NCBI GenBank assembly: GCA_947379755.1
Contig: CANCOC010000007.1
Location: 1-64,000, forward strand
Direction: 5' to 3'
From: Alcaligenaceae bacterium
GTDB lineage: Bacteria; Pseudomonadota; Gammaproteobacteria; Burkholderiales; Burkholderiaceae_B
DNA: 64,000 bases
Numbering within the stretch: the stretch's first letter is position 1; each line of letters opens with the position of its first letter. Below, piece by piece: positions 8,619 to 16,773 of the stretch. The notes beneath the pieces were generated by a model, which worked only from the letters and a program-made list of their open reading frames with translations, was not told where the DNA came from and did not search any database. Position numbers and translations under genes: made by a program.

Positions 8619-9616
8619 GCAACATTGGTCTGACCCCACGCATTTTATTATCTGAGACCACGGCAAAAGAACTGGCCCCTCAGCTGACGGAAATCTTTGG
8701 CATCAATGGATACCGCCAGGTGAGCGCCCAGGAAATTCACGCTGGCACTGCCGACGCAGATCTTTGCTTTGTCTCGCGCGAGATCACCGGCAATTCAACC
8801 AAACAGAATATCCTGCCTGACACCCAGTATTTTTATGATGCACTGAAAGCCTCTAAAGACCTGAAGTGGTTGCATGTGCACTCTGCTGGCGCCGACCGAC
8901 AAATTTTCCTGGATCTGATTGCGCGGGGTGTCACACTCACCACCTCATCGGGTGCGAGTGCGAGTCTGGTCGCACAAACTGCCCTGACAGGCCTGCTATC
9001 GCTGTCGCGTCGCTTTCCACAACTGGCTGTCGCACAACGCGCGCATGTATGGGCACCCTTCTTCAAAACCGGGTTGCCACCCGATCTCGAAGGGCAGACC
9101 GCGACGATTGTTGGCTGGGGTCCGATCGGGCAGAAACTCGGTGCCTGGCTCACCGCGATCGGTTTAAATACCATCGTTGTCCGCCAGTCAGCAGCGTCAC
9201 TGATCGAAGGCGCACGTGTTGTTTCTTTTACGGACTTCAAAGCCATCCTGCCGGAAACCGACTGGCTTGTGCTTGCATGTCCACTGACCACACAAACGAC
9301 TCAGTTGGTCAGTGCAACAGCCATGGCACTGATGAAGCCCTCCGCGCACATTATTAATATCTCGCGTGGAGCAGTCATCGACGAGCCTGCCATGATTGAT
9401 GCCCTGAACAACGGCCGTCTGGCGGGAGCCTATCTGGATGTGTTCGCCCAGGAGCCGTTACCTGCCGAGTCGCCCCTCTGGGATATGCCCAACGTCATTG
9501 CCACGCCGCACACCGCGGGATTTTCTGATGGAATTTTGCAGCGCATGTCGCAAATGTTTATTCAGAATCTTAAACACTGGCATCGCGGCGAACCGCTGTT
9601 TAACGTCGTCAAGTAA
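8615..9616 (+). CDS. D-2-hydroxyacid dehydrogenase
   Basis: A 333-aa NAD(P)-dependent oxidoreductase of the D-isomer 2-hydroxyacid dehydrogenase family. The Rossmann motif IVGWGPIGQKLG, the catalytic Arg context NISRGAVID and the His in ATPHTAGF are in the expected order. It interconverts a 2-keto acid and a D-2-hydroxy acid; glyoxylate/hydroxypyruvate-type substrates are common in this subgroup. It starts in an ATGA overlap with the upstream Bug gene and is the last gene of the operon, ending 8 bases before the convergent transglutaminase gene. Substrate not established. Confidence 0.9.
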   Translation: MSNIGLTPRILLSETTAKELAPQLTEIFGINGYRQVSAQEIHAGTADADLCFVSREITGNSTKQNILPDTQYFYDALKASKDLKWLHVHSAGADRQIFLDLIARGVTLTTSSGASASLVAQTALTGLLSLSRRFPQLAVAQRAHVWAPFFKTGLPPDLEGQTATIVGWGPIGQKLGAWLTAIGLNTIVVRQSAASLIEGARVVSFTDFKAILPETDWLVLACPLTTQTTQLVSATAMALMKPSAHIINISRGAVIDEPAMIDALNNGRLAGAYLDVFAQEPLPAESPLWDMPNVIATPHTAGFSDGILQRMSQMFIQNLKHWHRGEPLFNVVK

Positions 9617-9624
9617 CGCGTTGA

Positions 9625-10632
9625 TCAGCCCGCGGGCTGTTCGATTTCTTCGGCAGTGACTGCGATTTTCAGGACATGTTCTCCACCTCCGCGGATCACT
9701 CCGCGCAGTGGAGATACATCACCAAAATCACGGCCGATTGCCAATCGAACGTGACCGGGCCCAGCCACCACATCGTTGGTCGGATCAAGCTCAAGCCAAT
9801 AGCCGGGCGCAGTCGGACAATAGACGGCCACCCAGGCATGTGAGGCATCTGCTCCCCGCAACTTGATTTGCCCTGGCAGAGGTTTAGTCAGCAAGTATCC
9901 GCTGACATACTGCGCACTTAAACCGAGCGCGCGCAGACAACCAATCAGAATATGTGAAAAGTCCTGACAGACCCCCGCACGATTAGTGAAGGCTTCAAGA
10001 ATCGGCGTGTGCACTTCGGTCGCGCCGGAGGCATACTTGAAATCACGATGAATCCGGGTGCACAGGTCCTGGCTGGCCAGCGCAATACTTCGGCGCGGCG
10101 TAAAAGACTCCAAAGCATAGTCGCGCAACTCTTTCAAACGCGGCACATAGGGGCTCGGAAAAGCAAACTCCGAAGCGGGCAAGTACGCCCGATCAAGCGC
10201 GTAGGACAACGCCTCCCGCACATCTTCCCATTCAGGCGCAGTTGCCATGTCAAACTTGGCGTAACGGTCTCGCAGTGCGACCGTTGACAACGAACGCACG
10301 ATCAGTTTGGTGTGCGGTGTATCCAGCGTGAAAAAACTACGCACATTGCCGAAAGCATCTTTGCTCTCAGACTGATTGCTGGGTGTTGGATGAATCTCTA
10401 CTTTGGATGACAACACACGCTGCCAGTCCGAAGTCAGTGGCCTGAGGTAAGCAAGATGATGCGCCAGCTCAACATCTGTCTGGTAGGTATATAGCGTTTC
10501 ATGCTCAACCTGAATTTGTGTCTGTGTCTGTGTCTGTGTCTGTGTCTGTGTCTGCGACTGTGTCTGCGACTGTGATTCAGATGCAGATGCAGATGCAGAT
10601 TGGGATTGGGATTGGGATTGGGATTGCATCAT
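9625..10632 (-). CDS. transglutaminase-like cysteine protease-fold protein with Q/S/T-repeat N-terminus
   Basis: A 335-aa protein of the bacterial transglutaminase-like family, with an N-terminal beta domain (from about residue 42) and the catalytic core Cys222 (GVCQDFSH), His265 (ASHAWV) and Asp283 (LELDPTND). Such proteins are thought to act as peptidases or amide-forming enzymes. Residues 3-41 are an unusual run of Gln alternating with Ser or Thr plus a Ser-Ala stretch, coded by hexanucleotide repeats. The start overlaps the upstream stop as TCATGATG, with GAGAGG eight bases before, so the repeat is probably translated. It is the last gene of a leftward three-gene operon. Confidence 0.88.
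   Translation of the reverse strand: MMQSQSQSQSQSASASASESQSQTQSQTQTQTQTQTQTQIQVEHETLYTYQTDVELAHHLAYLRPLTSDWQRVLSSKVEIHPTPSNQSESKDAFGNVRSFFTLDTPHTKLIVRSLSTVALRDRYAKFDMATAPEWEDVREALSYALDRAYLPASEFAFPSPYVPRLKELRDYALESFTPRRSIALASQDLCTRIHRDFKYASGATEVHTPILEAFTNRAGVCQDFSHILIGCLRALGLSAQYVSGYLLTKPLPGQIKLRGADASHAWVAVYCPTAPGYWLELDPTNDVVAGPGHVRLAIGRDFGDVSPLRGVIRGGGEHVLKIAVTAEEIEQPAG
10510..10626 (-). repeat. hexanucleotide repeat tract in the 5' end of the transglutaminase gene
   Basis: Read on the minus strand, the tract holds CAATCC four times plus a variant, GCATCT three times, then CAGTCG/CAGACA units ending in six CAGACA in a row. Each block is a different 6-bp unit, so the frame is kept whatever the copy number. 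It encodes residues 3-41. Confidence 0.9.
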
Positions 10633-13214
10633 GATGCGAAATGCCTCTCGACCGCATGCGCAAAAAATCTGCGGCTGATTTCGTCAGAGAGTTGTGCACC
10701 AAAGGCACCTGCCGCACGGACCATTTCGACTTGTTTGAGCACCAAGTCTTCTTCCTGATCAAACGCTGGCATCCCGACAAGCAAGGCCTCGCCATTCGGT
10801 AAATGTGCGATCTCAGACTTGAGCGCCTGAAGAATGCAACCAAACGAACGGGGGTTGGTGGCGTCGGTGACCAGCAGATCCATCAGGGCCGGAATATCCT
10901 GTTGCCTCTGATAACGTGTGCGGTACGTAATTGAACTATCGAACAGAACCAGCAAAGTTTCAAAGCCGCGCGGTGTATAGACGGCGGCATAAGAAAAGAA
11001 CGCGGTCAGGATGCCACTCAGACTGATCAGGCGCTCAGTCAGTCGCCCGACTGTCAGCATGTGCCATCCCAGATCACGCGTCATCCTGTCAGACTGAAAA
11101 CCCACCAGTGCGACCAGTTGCACGCCGATGGAGTCCAGGACTTCAATCATATCGATCGCCGAGCGCTGCGACACGCGCGCGGAACGTGCACGACGGATCT
11201 TGCCATCTACAGCGGCGGAGTCACTGACTACGGCACGCCTGGAAACTGGCGGGCTCAGCATTTTTTTCATCGCCTGCGCGATTTCGGCATGTTCGACTGG
11301 CAGACGATCGCGCACGGCTTTTAATGAAAATTCAAGCGCATCAATATTATCAGTCAACCCTTTGACATCTTTTTGTGTCAGCTGACTAATCAGCGTGCGT
11401 CCAAAGACCACGGCAGATGCCGTCAGGCTCGGTGTGCCAGCAGGGATCAGGCCATGCATTTCGCCCAGGGCACTCATGGCCTCGTTCAACGCTGGCAAAC
11501 TATCCTGCTGATTGGTCGTGACCAGGACAAGTGCTTCCTTTGCCAGACGCACCATAGACTCGCATCTTTCCGTGTATCGGCCAAGCCAGAATAAGTTTTC
11601 TGCCGAACGGCTGGATACCAGCTGTTCGGTTGCCGTCCAGCGGGGAATTTTTTCGCGGCTCGGCAGCATTGAATAGGTGTCGACCGCATGATCCGTCATC
11701 ACCCACGTATCAAGCGTACTGCCTCCACTCTGGAGCGACACGATGTGCGGATCCACCGAGGCAATGCGTGTCATGCCTCCTTGCAGAAGCTCCCACTCGC
11801 CCTTGCCATTGGACACGGCATAGACTCTTAACATGGCGGTGCGGGGCGCAATGCCCTCGTCCTGCCAGGTCGGCGCCTGGGAAAAAGGTAAATAGCTTTG
11901 TGTCGTATAAATATCTGGCTGCATATCCATGCGGTCACGCCAGGCCTGCATTTCCTCTGGTGACAACAAGCTGCCGATCACCGGCTCAAAATTCATTCTC
12001 GCACTCGTCGCATAGGTCGGCTTGATCACCTGGGTGTTCAAGTCTGGCGAAATATCCTGCCAGGCCGCTGCTTCACCACACCACCACGTGTTCAGTGAAG
12101 GCATTTTCAAGGGTTCACCCAACAAATGCTCTGACATCGCAGGCAAGAAACCCTGAACAGCGGGCGACTCCAGAAAACTCGTCCCGAGCGCGTTGGCCAT
12201 CACAACATTGCCTGCACGCACGGCCTGCAGCAAGCCAGGTATTCCGAGACTGGAATCCGCACGTAACTCGAGTGGATCACAAAAATCATCATCCAGCCGG
12301 CGCAGCAGACCGTGGATCTGCTGCAAGCCATGCATGGTTTTGAGATAGAGCTTGTCATCACGCACCGTGAGATCCGCCCCCTCAACCAGAGGCAGACCCA
12401 GATAGCGCGCCAGATAGGCATGCTCAAAATATGTTTCGTTATACGGACCTGGCGTGAGCAAGGCGAACCTGGGTGTGCCTTTGGCAATCGTAGCCGCAGT
12501 CACGGTCATGGAATCCAGCAGGCGCTTATAGCTAGAGGCAATGTGCTGCACCCTCATCTCGCGATAGGCTTCAGGAAACATGCGCGAAATAATCAGCCTG
12601 TTTTCGAGCACATAGCCCAGGCCGGAAGGTGTCTGCGTGCGCTGACCGATGACCCACCAGCGGCTATCAGGCCCCCGGGCGATATCGAAAGCAACCACAT
12701 GCAGATAGATGCCACCCAGTGGCTGCACACCCTGCATCGACCGCAGGTAACCCGGATTGCCCAGCACCAGTGCTGCAGGCAGATAACCGCCGTGGATCAG
12801 CGACTGTTTGCCATACACATCCTGCAGAATGGCATTGAGAAGCTTGGCACGTTGCTGCAAACTGCTGGCAATGTTGCGCCACTCAGCCGGACCAATCAAC
12901 AGAGGTAATGTATTGAGCGACCAGGGCCGGACCTGGTCCTGCTCGTCCGCATAAACGTTATAGGTAATTCCGTTTTGCAAAATCAGGCGATTGATCGTTT
13001 CGCTATTTGCAGGCAAGTCCTGCAAGCCAGTTTCGCCAAGATACGAAAAGAAGGTCTGCCATGCCTGACGCAACTCACCCTTTGCATCACGCAGTTCATC
13101 ATAATGACCAAGCTTGGTCGCAGCCGTCAGCTGACGCACGTGTTCAAGCAGCGATTCCAGCTGTGTGTCAGGGCTCCGCACAGGGTCGGGCATCGAGGTT
13201 GAATCAGACGACAT
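10629..13214 (-). CDS. circularly permuted ATP-grasp (type 2) and alpha-E domain fusion protein
   Basis: An 861-aa protein. The start at 13214 (MSSDSTSMPDPV) avoids overlap with the upstream gene; a longer frame to 13358 looks spurious. Residues about 60-500 are a circularly permuted ATP-grasp domain (motifs NGITYNVY, LTPGPYNETYFEHAYLARY, LRRLDDDFCDPLELR, GGMTRIA). The rest is an alpha-E (DUF403) helical domain (SAENLFWLGRYTERCESMVR). ATP-grasp proteins usually join carboxylates to amines. The nucleotide loop here reads KPTYATSARMNF (Lys398 onward) and lacks the Gly-rich GAGGYGM of the paralogue at 16774, so activity is uncertain. Middle gene of the leftward operon. Confidence 0.88.
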   Translation of the reverse strand: MSSDSTSMPDPVRSPDTQLESLLEHVRQLTAATKLGHYDELRDAKGELRQAWQTFFSYLGETGLQDLPANSETINRLILQNGITYNVYADEQDQVRPWSLNTLPLLIGPAEWRNIASSLQQRAKLLNAILQDVYGKQSLIHGGYLPAALVLGNPGYLRSMQGVQPLGGIYLHVVAFDIARGPDSRWWVIGQRTQTPSGLGYVLENRLIISRMFPEAYREMRVQHIASSYKRLLDSMTVTAATIAKGTPRFALLTPGPYNETYFEHAYLARYLGLPLVEGADLTVRDDKLYLKTMHGLQQIHGLLRRLDDDFCDPLELRADSSLGIPGLLQAVRAGNVVMANALGTSFLESPAVQGFLPAMSEHLLGEPLKMPSLNTWWCGEAAAWQDISPDLNTQVIKPTYATSARMNFEPVIGSLLSPEEMQAWRDRMDMQPDIYTTQSYLPFSQAPTWQDEGIAPRTAMLRVYAVSNGKGEWELLQGGMTRIASVDPHIVSLQSGGSTLDTWVMTDHAVDTYSMLPSREKIPRWTATEQLVSSRSAENLFWLGRYTERCESMVRLAKEALVLVTTNQQDSLPALNEAMSALGEMHGLIPAGTPSLTASAVVFGRTLISQLTQKDVKGLTDNIDALEFSLKAVRDRLPVEHAEIAQAMKKMLSPPVSRRAVVSDSAAVDGKIRRARSARVSQRSAIDMIEVLDSIGVQLVALVGFQSDRMTRDLGWHMLTVGRLTERLISLSGILTAFFSYAAVYTPRGFETLLVLFDSSITYRTRYQRQQDIPALMDLLVTDATNPRSFGCILQALKSEIAHLPNGEALLVGMPAFDQEEDLVLKQVEMVRAAGAFGAQLSDEISRRFFAHAVERHFAS

Positions 13215-13233
13215 GGGCCTAGTCAAAAAAAGG

Positions 13234-16200
13234 TTAATTACGGCGCATATCAAGTGTAAAGGGAAATTCAGGGCTAGGGGGAGCGAGCTCCAACTGCATA
13301 TCACCCGGTGTATGTTCCAGCCTGAAAAATCTGGCCAGGCGTCGGCTTTCTGCCTCAAACGAGTTGACCGGTAGCGTGTCGTAACTCAATCCGCCAGGGT
13401 GAACGACGTGGTAACGACAGCCACCAAGCGAGCGCGACAACCAGTTATCGACCACATCAAACGTCAGTGGTGCATGCACATCAATCGTAGGATGCAGGGC
13501 CGAGGGTGGATTCCAGGCACGATACCGCACCCCGATCAGATACTCTCCCTCAATGCCGGTCGGCTGCAGAGTAGGAGCCACGCCATTGATTGCCAAAGCA
13601 TAGCGATTGTCTGTATAGCCTGAGACCTTAAGCTCAATACGCTCAACCGAAGAGTCGACATACCGGACCATGCCACCACCACCGCCCTCCTCGCCCATGA
13701 CGTGCCACGGTTCAAGCGCAGCCCGTAAAGAAAGCTGCATGCCTCGAATTTCTGTCTGTCCAATCAGCGGGAACCTGAATTCAAAATGCGGGGCAAACCA
13801 GCTCGAGTCAAAGGCAAAGCCCGCACGGTTCAGTTCCGCAATGACATCTTCAAAATCCATTTTAATAAACGTCGGCAGCATAAAACGGTCATGCAGTTGC
13901 GTGCCCCAGCGTGTCAGCCGCGTCTTGCCCTTGGGGCGGTATGGCGTTTTCCAGAACCAGGCGACCAGTGCACGAATCAGCAACTGCTGCACCAGACTCA
14001 TATGCGGGTGCGGCGGCATTTCAAAACCACGCAACTCCAGCAGTCCCAGGCGACCCGTTGGTCCGTCAGGCGAGTACAGCTTGTCAATACTGAATTCTGA
14101 ACGATGGGTATTGCCCGTCACGTCAATCAGAATATTGCGCAAGGCACGATCAATCATCCAGGGTGCGCAACTGCCTTCAGCCAACATCTGGCGATCGATT
14201 TCCTGCAGGGCAATTTCCAGCTCATAGATCTGATCGTTGCGTGCTTCATCGACCCGGGGCGACTGACTGGTCGGACCAATAAACAATCCCGAAAACAGAT
14301 AGGACATGGCGGGGTGATTGTGCCAAAACGTCAACAAACTCGCCAGCACATCCGGCCGTCGTAAAAATGGACTGTCAATCGGGCTGGCCGCTCCCATGAC
14401 AAAGTGATTGCCCCCTCCCGTTCCGGTGTGGCGGCCGTCCATCATGAATTTTTCTGTGCTCAGGCGCGTTTCGTGCGCCGCCTGGTATAAAAATTCCGTG
14501 TTCTGCACCAATTCATTCCAGCTGCTCGCGGGATGAATATTGACCTCAATGACACCAGGATCTGGTGTCACCTGCAAAACCGTCAGGCGCGCATCACGAG
14601 GTGGTGGATATCCTTCGATCACGATCTGAACATCGAGAGCAGTGGCCGTATCCTCAACGGCGGCAAGCAAGGCCAGATAATCGTCAAGCTGCTTGAGCGG
14701 AGGCATAAACACGTAGAGCATCGTGCTTTCTGGCGACGAAAACTCAAGTTTCGGTCCGTTGGCGCGGTGCGGATTACGCACTTCAACGCACAAGGCGGTA
14801 CGGGTCAGTTTCGCGGCCGACTCAAACTTTTTGGGCGGCGTCACACACTCAGGTGATGTCGTGTCCAAGGCCGCTGGCGGACTCTGCATGCGCAGTGCCG
14901 TGGTACTGACCAGCGTAGTCTGGGGTGCAAATGGATCAACATCGATCTGATACGGATAGTCTTTTTTTGACACCCAGGGCAAAGAGTCCAGTGGCAAACG
15001 GTAACCCATCGCCGAGTCCCCTGGAATCAGGTACATGCGATCGTCGCGCAAGAACCAGGGGCCAGAGCGCCACCGTGGCCCGTCTTTTGCAGCCTTTTCA
15101 TCAGACAGCAACGGCAAGGCATACCCCACGACGCTGTCCAGCTTATATTCAAAGACACGGCGCAAGCGTGCCCGCTCAAGCTCGTCATCCAGCCTGGAGT
15201 CAAAAGGGTCCACGTTGACGGGCAGGGTGCGTTCACGCCACAGATAGTAAAAAGTATCCTCGTAACCGCTCTGGATAAACTCAGAACCAACGCCCAGATT
15301 CTGGGCGAGCCGATGAACAAAAGCCTGCGCATCTGCCGCCGTGTAATGATGCTCTTCGCGCTCATCTGCAAACAGGGCGGGATTATTCCAGCAAGGCTGG
15401 CCGTCGCGTCGCCAGTAGGCCGACAGAGACCAGCGAGGCAGCTGTTCGCCCGGATACCACTTGCCCTGCCCAAAATGTAAAAACCCGCCTTTTGCATAAC
15501 GATCCTGCAATTTCTGCAAGAGCTCGCAACCAAGACCACGCTTGGTGGGGCCCATTGCTTCGGTATTCCACTCATCTCCGTCACGATCCAGTGCGCTGAC
15601 AAAGGTTGGTTCACCTCCCATGGTCAACCGTACGTCCTGCGCCGTCAGTTGTGCATCAACCTGATGCCCAAGCTGATCAATATCGCTCCACTGTTGTGCT
15701 TCGTATGGTTTAGTCACTCGTGGCGACTCATACACCCGGCCAACTGACATTTGGTGCATAAATTCAACTTCGCACTCATCCAGTGCACCAGAAATGGGCG
15801 CAGCTGACGAAGGCTCGGGCGTACATGCAATCGGAATATGTCCTTCACCAGCCAGCAAGCCCGAAGTCGGATCCAGGCCGACCCAGCCTGCTCCCGGCAA
15901 ATACACCTCGCACCAGGCATGTAAATCGGTAAAGTCTGTCTCAGCACCTGTCGGACCATCCACCGCCTCAACATCAGGCTTGAGCTGTATCAGATAGCCC
16001 GAAACAAAGCGGGCGGCCAGCCCATACTGGCGCAAGGCATGCACCAATAACCAGGCAGAATCCCGGCATGAGCCAGAACCGAGCGTCAAGGTTTCCTCGG
16101 GGGTCTGTACGCCTGGTTCCATCCGGATCGTGTAGGACACTTGCCGATGGGCCCGGCTATTGATTTCAACCAGAAAATCAATGCTGCGACGCTTGCGGCG

Positions 16201-16605
16201 CGGGATATTCTTCAGAAAGGTCGAAAGTTTCGGACCAGGCTCTGTGGTGCGCAGATATGGTGCAAGATCAGCCACCAGCTCTGGAGAATACTTAAACGGA
16301 AACTCTTGTGCCTCTGGCTCCAGAAAGAAGTCAAAGGGGTTATAGACCGACATCTCTGCCACCAGATCAACCGTGACCTGAAACTCCCGTGTCTTGTCAG
16401 GAAAGACCACGCGCGCAAGATAATTCGAAAACGGATCCTGTTGCCAGTTCATAAAGTGCAGAGCCGGCGTGACGCGCAAGGCATAGGAAAGGATGCGCGT
16501 GCGACAGTGTGGCGCAGGCCTCAGCTTAATCACCTGGGGCCCCAGATTAATCAATTGATCGTAGCGATACGTCGTGACGTGATGGAGTGCGAGATTGATA
16601 GCCAT
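13234..16605 (-). CDS. large transglutaminase-like protein with DUF2126 domain
   Basis: A 1123-aa two-part protein. Start at 16605 (MAINLALHHVTTYRYD) gives the family's usual N-terminus; a further 18 upstream codons are unlikely to be used. Residues 1-280 are a transglutaminase-like unit with Cys180 (GSCRDSAW), His229 (DLHAWCEVY) and Asp245 (GLDPTSG). The rest is DUF2126, with the conserved LTMGGEPTFVS, MDGRHTGTGGGNHFVMG and LLELRGFEMPPHPHM segments. The last two look like an amidoligase-type (glutamine-synthetase-like) core by family knowledge. First gene of the leftward operon and divergent from the ATP-grasp/alpha-E pair. Reaction unknown. Confidence 0.9.
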   Translation of the reverse strand: MAINLALHHVTTYRYDQLINLGPQVIKLRPAPHCRTRILSYALRVTPALHFMNWQQDPFSNYLARVVFPDKTREFQVTVDLVAEMSVYNPFDFFLEPEAQEFPFKYSPELVADLAPYLRTTEPGPKLSTFLKNIPRRKRRSIDFLVEINSRAHRQVSYTIRMEPGVQTPEETLTLGSGSCRDSAWLLVHALRQYGLAARFVSGYLIQLKPDVEAVDGPTGAETDFTDLHAWCEVYLPGAGWVGLDPTSGLLAGEGHIPIACTPEPSSAAPISGALDECEVEFMHQMSVGRVYESPRVTKPYEAQQWSDIDQLGHQVDAQLTAQDVRLTMGGEPTFVSALDRDGDEWNTEAMGPTKRGLGCELLQKLQDRYAKGGFLHFGQGKWYPGEQLPRWSLSAYWRRDGQPCWNNPALFADEREEHHYTAADAQAFVHRLAQNLGVGSEFIQSGYEDTFYYLWRERTLPVNVDPFDSRLDDELERARLRRVFEYKLDSVVGYALPLLSDEKAAKDGPRWRSGPWFLRDDRMYLIPGDSAMGYRLPLDSLPWVSKKDYPYQIDVDPFAPQTTLVSTTALRMQSPPAALDTTSPECVTPPKKFESAAKLTRTALCVEVRNPHRANGPKLEFSSPESTMLYVFMPPLKQLDDYLALLAAVEDTATALDVQIVIEGYPPPRDARLTVLQVTPDPGVIEVNIHPASSWNELVQNTEFLYQAAHETRLSTEKFMMDGRHTGTGGGNHFVMGAASPIDSPFLRRPDVLASLLTFWHNHPAMSYLFSGLFIGPTSQSPRVDEARNDQIYELEIALQEIDRQMLAEGSCAPWMIDRALRNILIDVTGNTHRSEFSIDKLYSPDGPTGRLGLLELRGFEMPPHPHMSLVQQLLIRALVAWFWKTPYRPKGKTRLTRWGTQLHDRFMLPTFIKMDFEDVIAELNRAGFAFDSSWFAPHFEFRFPLIGQTEIRGMQLSLRAALEPWHVMGEEGGGGGMVRYVDSSVERIELKVSGYTDNRYALAINGVAPTLQPTGIEGEYLIGVRYRAWNPPSALHPTIDVHAPLTFDVVDNWLSRSLGGCRYHVVHPGGLSYDTLPVNSFEAESRRLARFFRLEHTPGDMQLELAPPSPEFPFTLDMRRN

Positions 16606-16664
16606 GGTTCTTTTTAAGCAATAACTATGCCAGAATGAGGCGGGATGTACAGTATCCATATGCG

Positions 16665-16680
16665 TGGCATGGATTTTGCT
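16665..16680 (+). promoter_or_regulatory. candidate sigma-54 promoter of the ATP-grasp/alpha-E operon
   Basis: The site reads TGGCATG, four bases, TTGCT. It differs from the -24/-12 consensus at only one position (T for C), with the exact GG to GC spacing. It points to the CP-ATP-grasp start at 16774, giving a leader of roughly 80 bases. It lies in the 168-base divergent region between the two arms of the cluster. No sigma-54-like site was seen in the other direction. Confidence 0.6.
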
Positions 16681-16773
16681 TTGCTGTAACTATGTTTATA
16701 GCCTACCAATAGTCGTTTTTGTGCAATTACGCACATAGTGCTTTTTGATTACGTGAAAGTAACGGGTGATCTG

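Noticed and set aside
16141-16617. Plus-strand open frame inside the DUF2126 gene
   Set aside because: Shadow of the conserved minus-strand gene; no ribosome site or motif.
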